64,000 bases of DNA, from assembly GCA_011634665.1 (NCBI GenBank), contig WAEK01000023.1:372001-436000 (forward strand). Reading direction: 5' to 3'. The notes under the pieces were generated by a model, which was not told the origin of the DNA, searched no databases, and was given only the letters and a program-made list of their open reading frames with translations. The position numbers and the translations under genes are program-made. This stretch comes from Mortierella sp. BCC40632 (Eukaryota; Mortierellomycota; Mortierellomycetes; Mortierellales; Mortierellaceae). Shown here piece by piece: positions 35,945-47,316 of the stretch; the first letter of the stretch is position 1; each line of letters begins with the position of its first letter.

Positions 35945-36593
35945 ATGTTGCGACTCTCAAAAGCATTCCCTTTCTTTCTTGGTGGCGCTGAGGAAAACAT
36001 TGCTCAGTCCTTCTTAGCTCCCACGAATGGATACAGCGTCTCTGCTGCTTCCAGGAATGGTCTAGAGAACTTTTATGGCCCTGGCACCATGTTCCAGGGT
36101 CAGCTCAGCCTCCAGCTCGTCAAGCAAATCCGCCCCCCTTGTCGGCTCCGTGTCCTCTTTCGCTGTCATCACACTATCAACGGCGCCTCTCCCCCCGCCG
36201 TTGCCACTGAGCGGACCTCTTCTAGCTCCGAGAATTCGCGTGGCCTAGGAAGCGGACACGGCCATGGAAACGGAGCAGGATCAGTCTCTCCATCCACTTG
36301 CCAGCATAACATCTTTGAGATTGAACACGTCCTTGTCCAAGACGACCTTATTCTGATCAAGCGACATACCTTCATGTTCAATATCAAGTTCCCGCGTGTC
36401 AACTTTCCGGCATCGATGATGGTAAGGCTACCGCAACAGCAACAGGCAAAGCATGCTTGTGCTAACCATGTCCCTTTCAATGCCCTACCCCCATGGATTG
36501 AGCTGAGAGAAGAATTGCACACCCAAGGCGTCCTCTTCCTCTTTGTGGTATTCGGGCTGTATATGACTAACACTGGCAAATCATGCATGCGTA

Positions 36594-36627
<34 letters not shown>

Positions 36628-38452
36628 CCTTGTGTCGTGCTGTTTGTATGGGCAGGACGGGGAGCGGTCTGTCGTTTACACCCTACACTCCGAGCTCTCA
36701 TTTGAGACTACACCAGGTGACCCAGCCACACTCGCCACGCTCTCCACCCCTAGCATCCAGCTCAGGTACCTACCCCTGGTCCCCACGTGCATCCCACATT
36801 ACCCGGTCATTGAGCTTGCGCAGGTCATGGACCCTTATACGAACAAGACTCTGGTCAAGGCTGCTATTGATAGTCCACAACGGGGTGTTTGCCCAGGTGA
36901 GTTCCACTTTTCTTTTTGTGGTTTTTTTTTTTTGGTTGGTTTTTTTTTGTGTCCCTGTGGACTTTTTTTCTTTTTTATCCTTGTTCACTTTGAATATGCA
37001 AACAAGTGTGCGTGTGTGCACAACACCACCGGGCGCACAAGCGCTTTGGCTTCAACACACAATGCGTCCTTTAAACCTCTGGCAACATCTGTGCAAAAAA
37101 CATGAGATTGGGGCTGGGCTGGGGACCTTGGTTCGGCTCTGTCTTTCGGACCAAAACCTTTTTACATTTTGTGTTTGTTGTGGGGCTGTTCCTTTGCATC
37201 CGACTGACTAAAAACGCCTTGATCTCTTTCTCTTTCTTTTTATATTTTTGACAACACAGGTGAGACACTTCCGTTCACTCTGACCATCACCAACTCATCA
37301 GAGACTGACCTCCAGTTAATCCACATCAGTCTGGTCTGTGTCATCTCTTATCCCGGTGCCGTCACTCCCCATTCATCCGGCTCGCCTACAGGAACGACTC
37401 CCCAGCCCGCTGCGCCATTCTCAATAGAGCCCACCACGTCCACCGTTCACTCAGTAACCGTGCCAGTCTCAAATACAAACAACAAAGGCTCTACCTGGAT
37501 GGAGAATCTCGAATTCAAGGTCCCAGCCAACCTGGGCTTGATACCCACCCTCAACAGCGTCATTACACCTCTCATCAAGGTCGACTATTACCTCTCTGTC
37601 GCTGTCCCGATTGCCAGTCGGTCCACTGGTCTTGCCAGTTGGTTTACCACCGCTTCAAAGAGTCCCCCACCCTTAGACATCTCTCTCATTCGGTCTGCTG
37701 CCGGAAACTCTGGTTCGAGTGTAAACTCGGACAAGGCTGACGGACCTACCGTCACCCCATCATCTCGCCAACCTCAGAGGTCATTTTCAGCTGACAAGAT
37801 CCCAAAACTGCCCAATTTCCACATGGATCGCGTTATCACAGTCAGCTCGACATTGAAATGGCCCACCCTGGTCCAATTGCCACCTGTGCCCGTCATCATT
37901 GGTACTGTTCCCTATAGTATCTCAGAGCGGCAGCTTCGATGGCCTATTCCCAACTACTTGAACGTCATGGACCGCCCCCGTTTCATCCGCGACCGATTCG
38001 AAGAGGAGATGATGCAGCACTTGGAGCAGCTGGAGACCATGGTGGTCGAGGATGATGATGTAGAGGATCTGGAAAGAGTTGTCAAGGCAGCTGTCAGACG
38101 ATCCACCTCTTCAGGAGAGAGCGATGACGAGGAACTACAGCATCGGACGAATGCCCGTGTTCCACCGAGATTCAGGAATGCTGGCATGTCACGCCGAAAG
38201 GGATCCCTGCCGTTGCCAACCTCAGGATTGGGCACTCCACCTCCTTCCCCTCCTAGTGGAACCTCGATGATGGCCATGATGGATTCGGTGATTATGGGTG
38301 GTGCTGGAACGAATCCCCGTGCTGGAATGAATACCATGCCCCGAGCTGGTAGAAGGTCGATGAGTCCCAAGTCGATGGGGCTGAGTCGGGAGTTGCTTAT
38401 GGAGATCCATCAATCGAAGGCACAGCAGGCTGTTCAGTCGAGAGATAATTAA
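35945..38452 (+). CDS. Alpha-arrestin (ART-like) protein
   Basis: Predicted trafficking adaptor with arrestin N and C domains. Three exons (35945-36421, 36656-36896, 37260-38452) give 636 residues in frame. The N domain has PTNGYSVSAASRNGLENFYG and the canonical strand FYGPGTMFQGQLSLQL, then IFEIEHVLV and ILIKRHTFMFNIKFP. The C domain opens with CPGETLPFTLTITNSSETD and includes ISLVCVISYP and PLIKVDYYLSVAVPI. The C-terminal tail is Ser/Arg/Met-rich. No PPxY ubiquitin-ligase motif was seen, so direct Rsp5/Nedd4 docking is not supported. Intron 1 contains a 31-base T tract close to its acceptor, and both introns are T-rich. The start is the first ATG of the open frame, after a CT-rich leader. 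Confidence 0.85.
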
Positions 38453-39279
38453 GCAAAAAAGCAGATGGCATCCTCCTTCCTCCTCCTTTCTCTCCTTCCC
38501 CCACCACCCATGATGTGTGTGAACCCCGACCGACCTCCCAACGATAATATTTTTCTTTCAAAAAAAAATCTTTTAAGTCAGGGTTGGGTGAAAGGGGATC
38601 CTCCCTTCAAACATAGTCCGTGTATATAAAAGACCAAGCTTTGCATGCATTTAAAAAGAAGCCAGGATGTCATTTTAGGGATTACGTTGTTGCAATGGTA
38701 AAAGAAAAAGAGAGGGGGTCATATGTATGCTACACATCCAAGCCCTCATTGTTATGTTGTCCTCAAGGACAACACGCTTTAATCCTCCTTCACTTTGGTT
38801 TAAATTCGACTGTTGTTCCATTAAGAGTCCGCAAAGGCGCCTGTAATGGAACCGGAGTAAATGGTGGTAGTACAGGTGCGTCATTGATCTTAAGTCAACA
38901 TCGTCTCTTGCTCCTCCGCATCAGTGGAGCTCCCTTCGATTCATTTGTGACTATGGCTCGAGTTCAATCTTTTATGAAAGCTTGGTATACGATGCCTTCT
39001 CACTGCTTCACATTCTCATCCCCGACTCCCAGTGATGTTCTAACTATTTTTTTTTTTTTTTTTTTTCATTGGAATGTCAGTACCCAAGTTCTCGACTCGC
39101 AGTGGTAGCAGTCTAGCTCAGGGTGTTTGGAGAGAACTTTGACCAACACATCATCTGCTCTTTGGTATGCTTTAGAGCCTTAGTGATCGGACTGGCATGC
39201 TCCTTGGCTTTCTTTGGATTTCGTCCGGCATTGACTTTTGTGACCTCCACTTCGGTCTTGTCACATAGTAAAATGAAAT
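38453..39279. other. Intergenic 3' of arrestin gene, boundary of accessory array
   Basis: 827 bases with no supported gene. Short ORFs on both strands are unrecognised. It includes a 20-base T tract (39047-39066). The last 170 bases are open on the minus strand with a basic peptide, possibly decayed transposon sequence. Confidence 0.4.
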
Positions 39280-42200
39280 CTTGAGATTCAAGGGCCATTT
39301 AATGCATCGTGTGAACAGCACCACAAACGCAGATTGTGAAGAATTAAACCCTTTTTACTCACTTTCAAGTTTGGGAAACAGCCTCATGTGCTGGATTGGT
39401 TGTGACAGCCTGTGGGATAGAGAGTTGACCATCCTTGTCCAAAATTGGTGCTATGTGTCCAGGAGACAATGGCTGGCTCCAGTTACTGAACAAACATCCT
39501 CTTCAATCGTAACGGCTTTCTTACAATCATATGACCTAGATCTCCACAACGTGACATGATGTCTCCTCCAGAGACTGACGCCCACAAAGCAAATACCAAG
39601 TTGAAGGTTAACAATCAAGTTCAGACAACAGTGATTAATGCACCACCAATTGATGAGGAGTCTTTATTTGATATCATTTTCATTTTGTCACTCTCTTGTT
39701 CTATTACTCTGTTGTCCTATCGTTCTGTCGCTTTGTTGATCTACGAGTTCCAAACAAGTATTGATCCTACCACGAGATTGAATGGCTGCCATGTCAACTT
39801 GCCTCTAGCGTACTCTTGCTTCACTCGACTTGCTCCCATCCTCCAGGAGAGGACAGGAGCAAGTCGAGTACCATCAAAATAGGAATCTGTTAGCTTCCAC
39901 CAAAAAAGGAATAAGCATCCAACTATCAATTTCATAGCCATCTTCAAAGACTAAGGACTAGCATTCACATATTACTTACAGGAGGGAAAATGGCTACAGA
40001 GTCATGTCTCAATCCACAAAGAGACTGATCCATGACTCTGCAGCCGGTGTCCTGACCAGTCCTCTTGGATAGACCTTCATTGTTTAATCGCCTCCAAAGA
40101 GCCAAAGCTCAATGGGATTGAGAAAACAAACCCTCCATGTCCCTCCTTGGACAAAGATCTATCTTCCAAAGACCAGTCGAATGCTCGGTCGCCAAGACTC
40201 ATCCAGTCCAGAGGACTAAATGAGACTAGCAACAATACGATCACTCTGTTCTTGGTGGTCCTGGTTCCTCCTCCGCGTCTCCTACAACCAGAGCCTCTCT
40301 TTCACACAACACACCTTCAACTTCAAAAGAACCATCCTTGCCTACCTTAGGTGTCCCAGGTCCAATCTGCATGGCCTGTCTCTTTACCTGTTTTGCCTGA
40401 GTTGTTGCCGATCCACGGAGTGTGCAAGGCCATGCTGCCACCAACAGCCTACCTACCCCTTTCAAAGGGCTGCTGGATTTAATCCAAAAACTCACCATGA
40501 AACAAACAAGGCGAGCAACCAGAATGGAGTGCAACCGGGATTAAGCTCCCTTCGAGGCATAGAGCTCTCTCATCCACGTTCGACATGTCCAGCACGACGA
40601 ACACTAGTGGGGATTAACATAGACCTCGATTCCCACTGTTGAGAGAGACAGGACATTGACCACCTCACTCTTTTCTATTACTCTATTTGCTTCATGTGGA
40701 ATGTGGAGAGGCTGTCTGAGGAGTATTCTGGATTCTGAACCACAGGAACACTGGCCAACAGCTGGAAACAGAGGGGAAGAACAAAACTGGGCCCATCCAT
40801 CTTTGACCATGTAACCAATGGTCAAAGTGTTAGGGTAGAATTTGTATACAGCTCGAGAGCACTCCATGCTGACAGCCAGACCCGACACAGCGGGGATAGA
40901 GCGAATGGTCCACTTCCGTATCCATAGACAGAGTCCGTGGTAGAGGGGTTGGCACGATGGATCCATTTTCCTTGACGCCAGGCTGGAAGTAAGCAGAGGG
41001 GAAAGCAACAAAGTGCCCCCACTTCCATCTTTGACCATGGCCAGCATGGTCAAAGTAATAGGGTAGAAAGCTTGTATACTAGACCCATCTCCATGTAAAC
41101 AGCCAGACAATGACACAGCGGGGATAGAGCGAATGGTCCACTTCCATATCCAAAGACTTGGTCTATGGTAGAGGGGTTGGCACGATGGATCCATTTTCCT
41201 TGATACAAAGCCTGGAGAGTAGTCCAGTGCATCCAGGGTTGGTTGTCCGATAGCTCGACCCAAACCAGCTTCTCCACGCCACGCATGAAGATGAGAGTGG
41301 GGGATATCCAGGTCTCTCTCTGGGGCACCGTTGTCTAGTGCTGGGGTATCCTCTGCCTTGCCGGCCTTTGCACGGCAAGTTCCAAAATCGAGGAACACCC
41401 AAGGGACACCCTTGTTGCACTTACCTTTCCGACCAGCAAAAGCCAGACCGAGCCACAGAGGACTCGAGGTTGGCCCAGGTCGACGTGTTGGCTGAGAGGC
41501 TGTACCGTGGAGTCAGCTTCAGGGTAGGACGAGTAGAGAGGAGAGAGGTTGCATGGCTCGGGGGTATGAGCAGACACCTAAGCACCTCCTCTTCTCCGGA
41601 CCTCCTCTTGAGTCTCGGACGCGTTGTGGAATGATTTCCGAGTTCTGTGTTTGAGGAATAAATGGAGACGGATTAGAGAGAGGGTTCTTTTTTTTTTCTC
41701 CTTCTCTTTCTCCTCCTTCTTTTCTTTCTTTCTCCTCCTTCTCTTCTTTCTTCTTCTTCTTCTCTGCAGTGCGAGTCTTTCCAACTTACCAGAATGAACG
41801 CGTCGGGGCATTGTAACCAAAAGGACAAGGTGCAGAATGAGTAGATTGCTCAGTGGTGGCAACATTTTGTTCATTCCCTCGACTGGGCAAAGCCACCACT
41901 TCGCCAAGCCCAGTGCAAGGCCTGGCTGTAGCCTAGCTTTCCTTCAGGCAGGCTTCTAGGAATTATGGATGAACAACGACAATTGGAAAATAATGGGAAT
42001 GCTCGGACCAATGGAGCTTATTCTGCACAACTGGGCGGTCATTTAGTACGATAGTCTGAGAGGAATTGAACCACAACCCTAAATTTTAGTCCTGGGATCA
42101 CCTCTCTTACGCGACTCTTTCTCTCTCTCCATCTCTCTCTTCTCATGGATAGCAAAGACTCGCGTTGCGGCGGGGACCAGAATATGAAGCTTTTTTACTC

Positions 42201-42480
42201 GTCGATTTTTTTTCTTCCGCTCGTTTCTATAGGCCACGTCCTTTCATTCAAACAGAGAAAGTTAAGTTTCATTTGGAGACTGACAAGTGTGGGCGAAGTA
42301 AGAAGGAAAGCGTGTCTAGGTTGAGGATGTCTTTGGTCACTCCTTACGCTACACAGAACGACAGGAGTTTCGGTAGGCCTGGCGACTAGGTCTTGACATG
42401 CTTCACTCTCCATAATCAATCAAAATGCACAGAGGGAATAAACTAGTCAAGGAAGTAAACAGGGTTTACGACAGCTATTT
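39280..42480. repeat. Repeat element copy B, left arm of tandem unit 1
   Basis: Matches copy A from about 39,636 to 42,310. It extends further on both sides than A does: the left edge (CAAGGGCCATTTAATGCATC, 39,285-39,350) matches the start of copy C, and the right edge (TTTACGACAGCT, near 42,465) matches the end of copy C. The combined element B/C is therefore at least 3.2 kb. The 264-codon minus-strand ORF (40604-41398) and the 228-bp internal duplication are both present. It is followed directly by the P0 pseudogene. Confidence 0.8.
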
Positions 42481-42499
42481 GAAAGAGTGCTTTCATATC

Positions 42500-43290
42500 T
42501 CATATGTGATATACTTGTCCTCAATTGGTTTGATTTTTTTTTCTTGTTCTCGCTCCATGAGACTTTCTGTATCCTTCTCAAGCTTCTTCTCCTCGCACTC
42601 AACATTTCAGGCCATTGCGTGAGGACTGAATCTCCTATTGCAGTATTGTGGTTCCTGGTTTGCCTTGACTTTTCAGCGGAGCCTTGAGTTCTCCCATAGT
42701 GCGATCAGCTTCTTGTATCTTCTCCGATCCAATCTTCTGCTTCTTTCTCAAAGATTCAGTCTGCTCTTCGAATTTATCCTCTCCTTCTGATCCAACATGA
42801 TGTGCTTCATCATCTATACTAATAGTGGTATCAAATGCATTTCCTATCAGCACACGAGGGTGGAAATAGCTTAGCAACCACTCTGAAGGACAGCTGTATT
42901 GCAGAGTGAGCATAGCACTCCTCTACCTTTGTCCTCTAGAGGTTGATCAACGAAGCTTGATAGTCCAGTAACTCAAGTGTGGCGATCTTGTCTAACGCGT
43001 CTCTCGAATTGGCAAAGTCTGGACAATGTTTCGGCTTGCTGATCAAGATCAATTCCATCAAGACGTTCCTTGGCCAGTCTTATTGTTCTTGTAGAAATAT
43101 GTTGGTTTGATAATGTCCGCCAAATTCATCATTCCCCGTTCATTCTCCTGTTGTGTTTTTGGTTCTCTTCTTCTTTACCTTGGCTGCCATCATTATCCAC
43201 TCTTTCTTTGCTGCAGGAGCACTGCTCTCAAGCCATGGTCCTCGCTCTAGCAGCCTCTATTAGAAACGGTCCTTATGCATGATCAACGTC
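42500..43290 (-). pseudogene. P0, decayed copy of the P gene family
   Basis: Minus-strand relic of the family typified by P1-P4. From 3' to 5' it keeps: part of the coiled coil (an EKDTESLM-like stretch near 42,570 and KIKPIEDK near 42,530); the basic linker; a preserved exon 1 donor (GACAAAG|GTAGAG, near 42,935), as in P2; and scattered pieces of the core up to about 43,290. Several stops and frameshifts break it, and the N-terminal region is missing. It is divergent with P1, as P2 is with P3. Confidence 0.75.
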
Positions 43291-43760
43291 CAAGAAGGAA
43301 AAATGATATTTGGGGTGTGGACGACGAAGCCCTCTGGTCCGTGTTCCCGAGGGCCGAGGGGTTGTTTTTTATGGAAAAAGAAAGGAGAGATGGGCCAACT
43401 ACTTTGCTCCCTCTTTCTTCTCATGCAAACTTAATCTCTCACTTGCTCTAGGCTCCCTGCTCAGTGAAATACCACTCCCAGTGGCACATGGTGTTCTTGG
43501 CACAGTCTTTGCCATCGGGAAACAAGTAATCATTTCCCGTCCCAATAACAAACCACAAAGGCTGCCTCGGTCCCTGAAGTGAGGCTTTGGATTGACAGAG
43601 AAAAAACCGACATTTGAATTTCCTGCAATCTCGGAAAATCGCGAGCAGAGAGCACCATGTCTGAGACCTGCGGCAATCGACTCGAGGCCCCTGCGTCGAT
43701 AAAATCGCTCTTTCTTTTGGTCCAGGATTGCCTTGTCTTCGCTCCTCTCCAACTAGCACC
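43291..43760. other. Region between P0 relic and P1 start
   Basis: 470 bases, presumably the P1 promoter and the former P0 promoter. A GATAAAAT element lies about 65 bases before the P1 start, in a position comparable to the TATA box of P3, followed by a similar CTTCGCTCCTCTCCAACT leader. Confidence 0.45.
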
Positions 43761-45820
43761 ATGACCGCCCATAACAACGACCTTGCTCTTCTGGCCTTCG
43801 CCAAACTTTACTCTGCTTCACAAGTTAGTGCTATACCTTCAGTCGGCGAAAATGTTCCTGAAAGCAGCTACCCATTGGCTTGTTCAGGTGACGCAGCAAT
43901 GGCTCCGGACAGCGAAGTCTCTCAAGTGGAGCCTAGTTCACCAGTCAAAGAATCATTTTACCGAAAAAGAGCGTTCTCGGACTACGCGTATATCCAAAGA
44001 CGGACAAGACTTGACCAACCAGGACATGCAACTTATCTTTCGCCAAATCTTGAGGCGGATTCGGGACCCATTGTTCAACCCATCTCCTCCCTCGGTTTTC
44101 CATCAACTATCGACCATGCTCCCTCTTCCTCTCAAGACATTACACCCCAACAGCAACACCTCTCAGGATCTTTCCTCAGTCATTCTGCCTCTGATTTGGT
44201 GAGAAGCGACAGCTCACTTTTGCCTGACCTAAATACCTCACAGCCGGCTCAAGCCCACCCTGTACCCACTGGTTCATCGTTTGCTCATGGCGGACAACCG
44301 ATACCCTCTCAGGGAAACCAGTCCAATCAGCAACAGCAACCATCATTCCTGTCAGAAGAGCAACTCTCTGAATTACTCTACTCTCATCTGTCTGGCCTAA
44401 ATACCTCACAGTCGGGTCTGGTCCACTCAGCATTCCAGGCGGCCTCGCTCGCTCAACGCTTGCCAACTGATCCATCGTTTGGTCATGACGAACAACCGAT
44501 ACTTTCCCAGCGAGCCCAGCTTAATCAGCAGGAGCCCTACATACAACAGCAACAATCCCAACAACACCCAACCACGTCTCTACCCTCGCTAACAATGCTA
44601 TCAAAAAAACCACAGACATATTCTATACACTCATTGTCTTCATCAGATTCTGAAGATTCGGAAGAAAGCGAGTCGTTGACACAAGATGACGACAAACCAC
44701 CAAATCATAAACGTTTCTTTAGTTGTCTCTCGACGAAGCCACTCATCGAATGGGTGTTAGAGGATGGCAATTTGAAGGCTACTGAGGACCCTGTGCACTC
44801 TCGTTTCAAGAGCAAGACGAAAGCTGTGGTGCGGGAGCACTGCGCGAATTTTGTCGCCAGGAGACTACAAGAAAAGGCAGAGAATGATTCCCTCCTCGAG
44901 GCCAAAGTCAAGAGAGAATTGGACAAGATGAAACCAACAAGCAAGAAAAAGAGGAACAAGAGATACGAGAGTACTCTGGCAGAATGGACGAGGGGAAAGA
45001 TACGACATTTGGTCTCTATTGTCAAGCGAACCCATCTCTACGTGTACAAGAGAGCTGGTCAGGAAATGGTTGATCGAGACGAGCTTTATACGCAAGCCGA
45101 AGAGATGTGTCCAAATTTTGCAGCTTTGAAAGACGCGTTTGACAAGACCACTACGTTCAAGGTCACATCCTCAGGTGATCTCCTTCCAGAAAGCAGAGGC
45201 AAGAGTCGTGGCGTGTTCGATTTGTAATGCAGTCGTTTGCAGAATAGCTATTAACAAAAGTTTCTTTTACTCAAATCATAGGAGCGGTAACCGACTCTGA
45301 CGAGGAATCATCCCGCGCAGGGACAGAAGGAGAAGACGAGGTCAAGGCGCAAGCTGGGCCGTCGAGCAAGAAGCGGAAGACCAGAGCGGAGAGGACACAG
45401 AAGGTCAGCAATGCTCTTGGAAAACTCAAGGCTCTGGTGACAATGCACTATGACACAAATGTAGAAGCATTGCGACAGGAATGCCGGTCGTTGCACGATG
45501 AGTTGAGGCGTGAGCGCGAAGAGAGGGAGAAAGAGAGAATGAGGTACGAAACAAAACATGAGGTGGAAAGGACTGGCCTCCTCTTGTGGTATGGGGAAAA
45601 AATCAAATCATTAGAAGACAAACACAGCGCAGAGATTAGGTCGGTTGAAGAGAAGCATAGAGCAGGAAGAGCCAACCTGACTTCTACACTCGAACCAAGG
45701 ATTGAGGCGCTTGAGCGTGAACTCAAAGAGGAGCGCAAGAAGGTCGACGAGGAACGTAAGAAGGTCGACGAGGAACGCAAATTGAGAGATGAATTGATCC
45801 GACAGATTTATTTGAAGTAA
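43761..45820 (+). CDS. P1, P-family protein (unknown function; core domain plus coiled coil)
   Basis: 658 residues from two exons (43761-45198 and 45282-45820). Residues 1-300 are low complexity, rich in Ser, Gln and Pro, with repeated LNTSQSGLVHSAFQ-type segments. The conserved core spans about 312-480: PNHKRFF, PLIEWVLEDGNLKATE, a helical Lys-rich stretch, AEWTRGKIRHLVSIVKRT, then LYVYKRAGQE and CPNFAALKDAFDKTT. Exon 2 begins with an acidic/basic linker (TDSDEES, SSKKRKT) and ends in a charged coiled coil with two DEERKKV heptads. The intron starts with GC (AGAG|GCAAGAG) where the paralogues have GT, so it is probably a GC-AG intron. The core recalls Myb/SANT-like or trihelix DNA-binding domains by its Trp and basic helices, but this is unproven. 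It is convergent with a transposase remnant 120 bases downstream. Confidence 0.7.
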
Positions 45821-45939
45821 TAAAGGACTGATTATTACCTTTCAATTCGTGGTCCTCCGTTAATTATCAAGGCGTGTTGTTTGAATTACCTTGGGTCCTG
45901 TCATGGTGTATGCACGGAGTATGGAAGTAATTTTCAGTT

Positions 45940-46460
45940 AGACCTCGTATTAGAAACTGTCTGACTTCTCAACTAGCTTCTCTCTCTCATATAACCTGAT
46001 GGAGTTATGGAGAGAGTGAAGCATGTTAGGACCCAGTCGACTGCTTCGCCAATATCTCGACCCTTCCGAATGGGGGATGAAAGACAATCAAGTGACGAAA
46101 AATCATTTTTGATTTGACCATAGACATGCCTAATCTTGACGCGTCCCATGGCATGCCGATCTTGAAAGTTCCTGCGTTGAGCGCCAGGTGTGTTATCACT
46201 GGATGACTTGATGGTTGTAGGGTGTATGGGTAAACGGCATCAGATAGCAGACATTCTCTCTCTCAAAGAAGAGGTTACAACTCGACCATTGTACCGTATC
46301 CTGGTACACTACAGAACAATGCATCGGACCAATTTATCTCGTTTTCACGAACGTGATATCACCAACGAGGTCCGCAGCATGGTCCGCAGCAATGATGGCA
46401 CACATCGTCATGTCGAATGGCCCAGAACATCGGGAAACCGAGAAAAGCTAATGAACAATC
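45940..46460 (-). pseudogene. Transposase remnant 1 (PIF/Harbinger, DDE_Tnp_4-like)
   Basis: Minus-strand relic of the C-terminal half of a HARBI1-like DDE transposase, aligned by eye with remnants 2 and 3. A DHAADLVGDITFVKT segment is followed by IGPMHCSVVYQDT, where the catalytic Asp of the HD motif is replaced by Cys. Further on, VKIRHVYGQIKNDF has lost the catalytic Glu. An in-frame stop and a 12-base duplication confirm decay. Confidence 0.7.
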
Positions 46461-46504
46461 CTCGAAAAAAAAAAAAAGCTGAGGAGAAGGGTTCGCGGGA
46501 CTCA

Positions 46505-47260
46505 AGGACCATTTAATACATCATGTGAACAGCATCAAACTGCATCTTGTGAAGAATTGAACCCCTTTTACCTAAGTTGTTGCCGATCCATGGAGTGCAG
46601 CCGGGATTAAGCTCCTTTCGAGGCATAGAGCTCTCTCATCCACGTTCGACATGTCCAGCACGACAAACACTAGTGGGGATTAACATAGACCGCGGCTCCC
46701 ACCAACAGCCAGACCCGACACAGCGAGGATAGAGCGAATGGTCCACTTTCGTATCCATAGACAGAGTCTGTGGTAGAGAGGTCTCTCTCTCCCTCTCTCC
46801 CTCCCTCTCCCTCAATTTATTCCCATGGATAGCAATGGCTCGCGTTGCAGCAGGGACCAGAATATGAAGCTTTTATACTCGCGAATTTTTTTCTCGTCCG
46901 TTTCTATAGGCCACGACCCTTCATTCAAACAGAGTAAGCTGAGACCGACGAGTGTGGGCGAAGTAAAAAAAGAGGAGCGCGTATAGGTTGATTGTGACTT
47001 TGGTCCAATCAAGAACAGGGCTTTATTACTCGATTGTCTTCTTCACACCATTTGCCACGATGAAGATAGCAACAAGGCTGCCAACTAAGCCCTGTAGCTT
47101 GGTTAAGGTGCACAAGGAAGATGAGCTAGTCGAAGAGACAAACGGGATTTACGACAGCTGGAACGGTACCTTCACACTCCATATGGGAGCCACGACAAGA
47201 CTCGAAATCGTATTGAGCGTACTAAAAGTCGCTATCAACTTGTCCATGTAGTTGGTAGAG
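46505..47260. repeat. Repeat element copy C, internally deleted relative of B
   Basis: The start (CAAGGACCATTTAATACATC) matches the left edge of B. It then jumps to the part of B near 40,400 (GTTGTTGCCGATCC), jumps again near 40,640-40,870 (CAGCCAGACCCGACACAGCG), then to the part near 42,130 (TCCCATGGATAGCAATGG) and runs to the right edge. Three internal deletions reduce about 3.2 kb to about 0.75 kb. P2 (-) follows, as P0 follows B. Confidence 0.75.
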
Positions 47261-47316
47261 GATCTCGAGTCGAAAGGGGAAAAAAAAAGAAAGAAAGAAA
47301 GGAAGGAAACAATGGC

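Noticed and set aside
39113..39298. Basic 61-codon minus-strand ORF as part of a transposase
   Set aside because: No DDE or helix-turn-helix motif could be matched; left as possible decayed DNA.
28112..42310. Copies A and B as the two LTRs of one retrotransposon
   Set aside because: Host genes (MYND, UPF0357, arrestin) lie between them and no gag/pol coding sequence is present.
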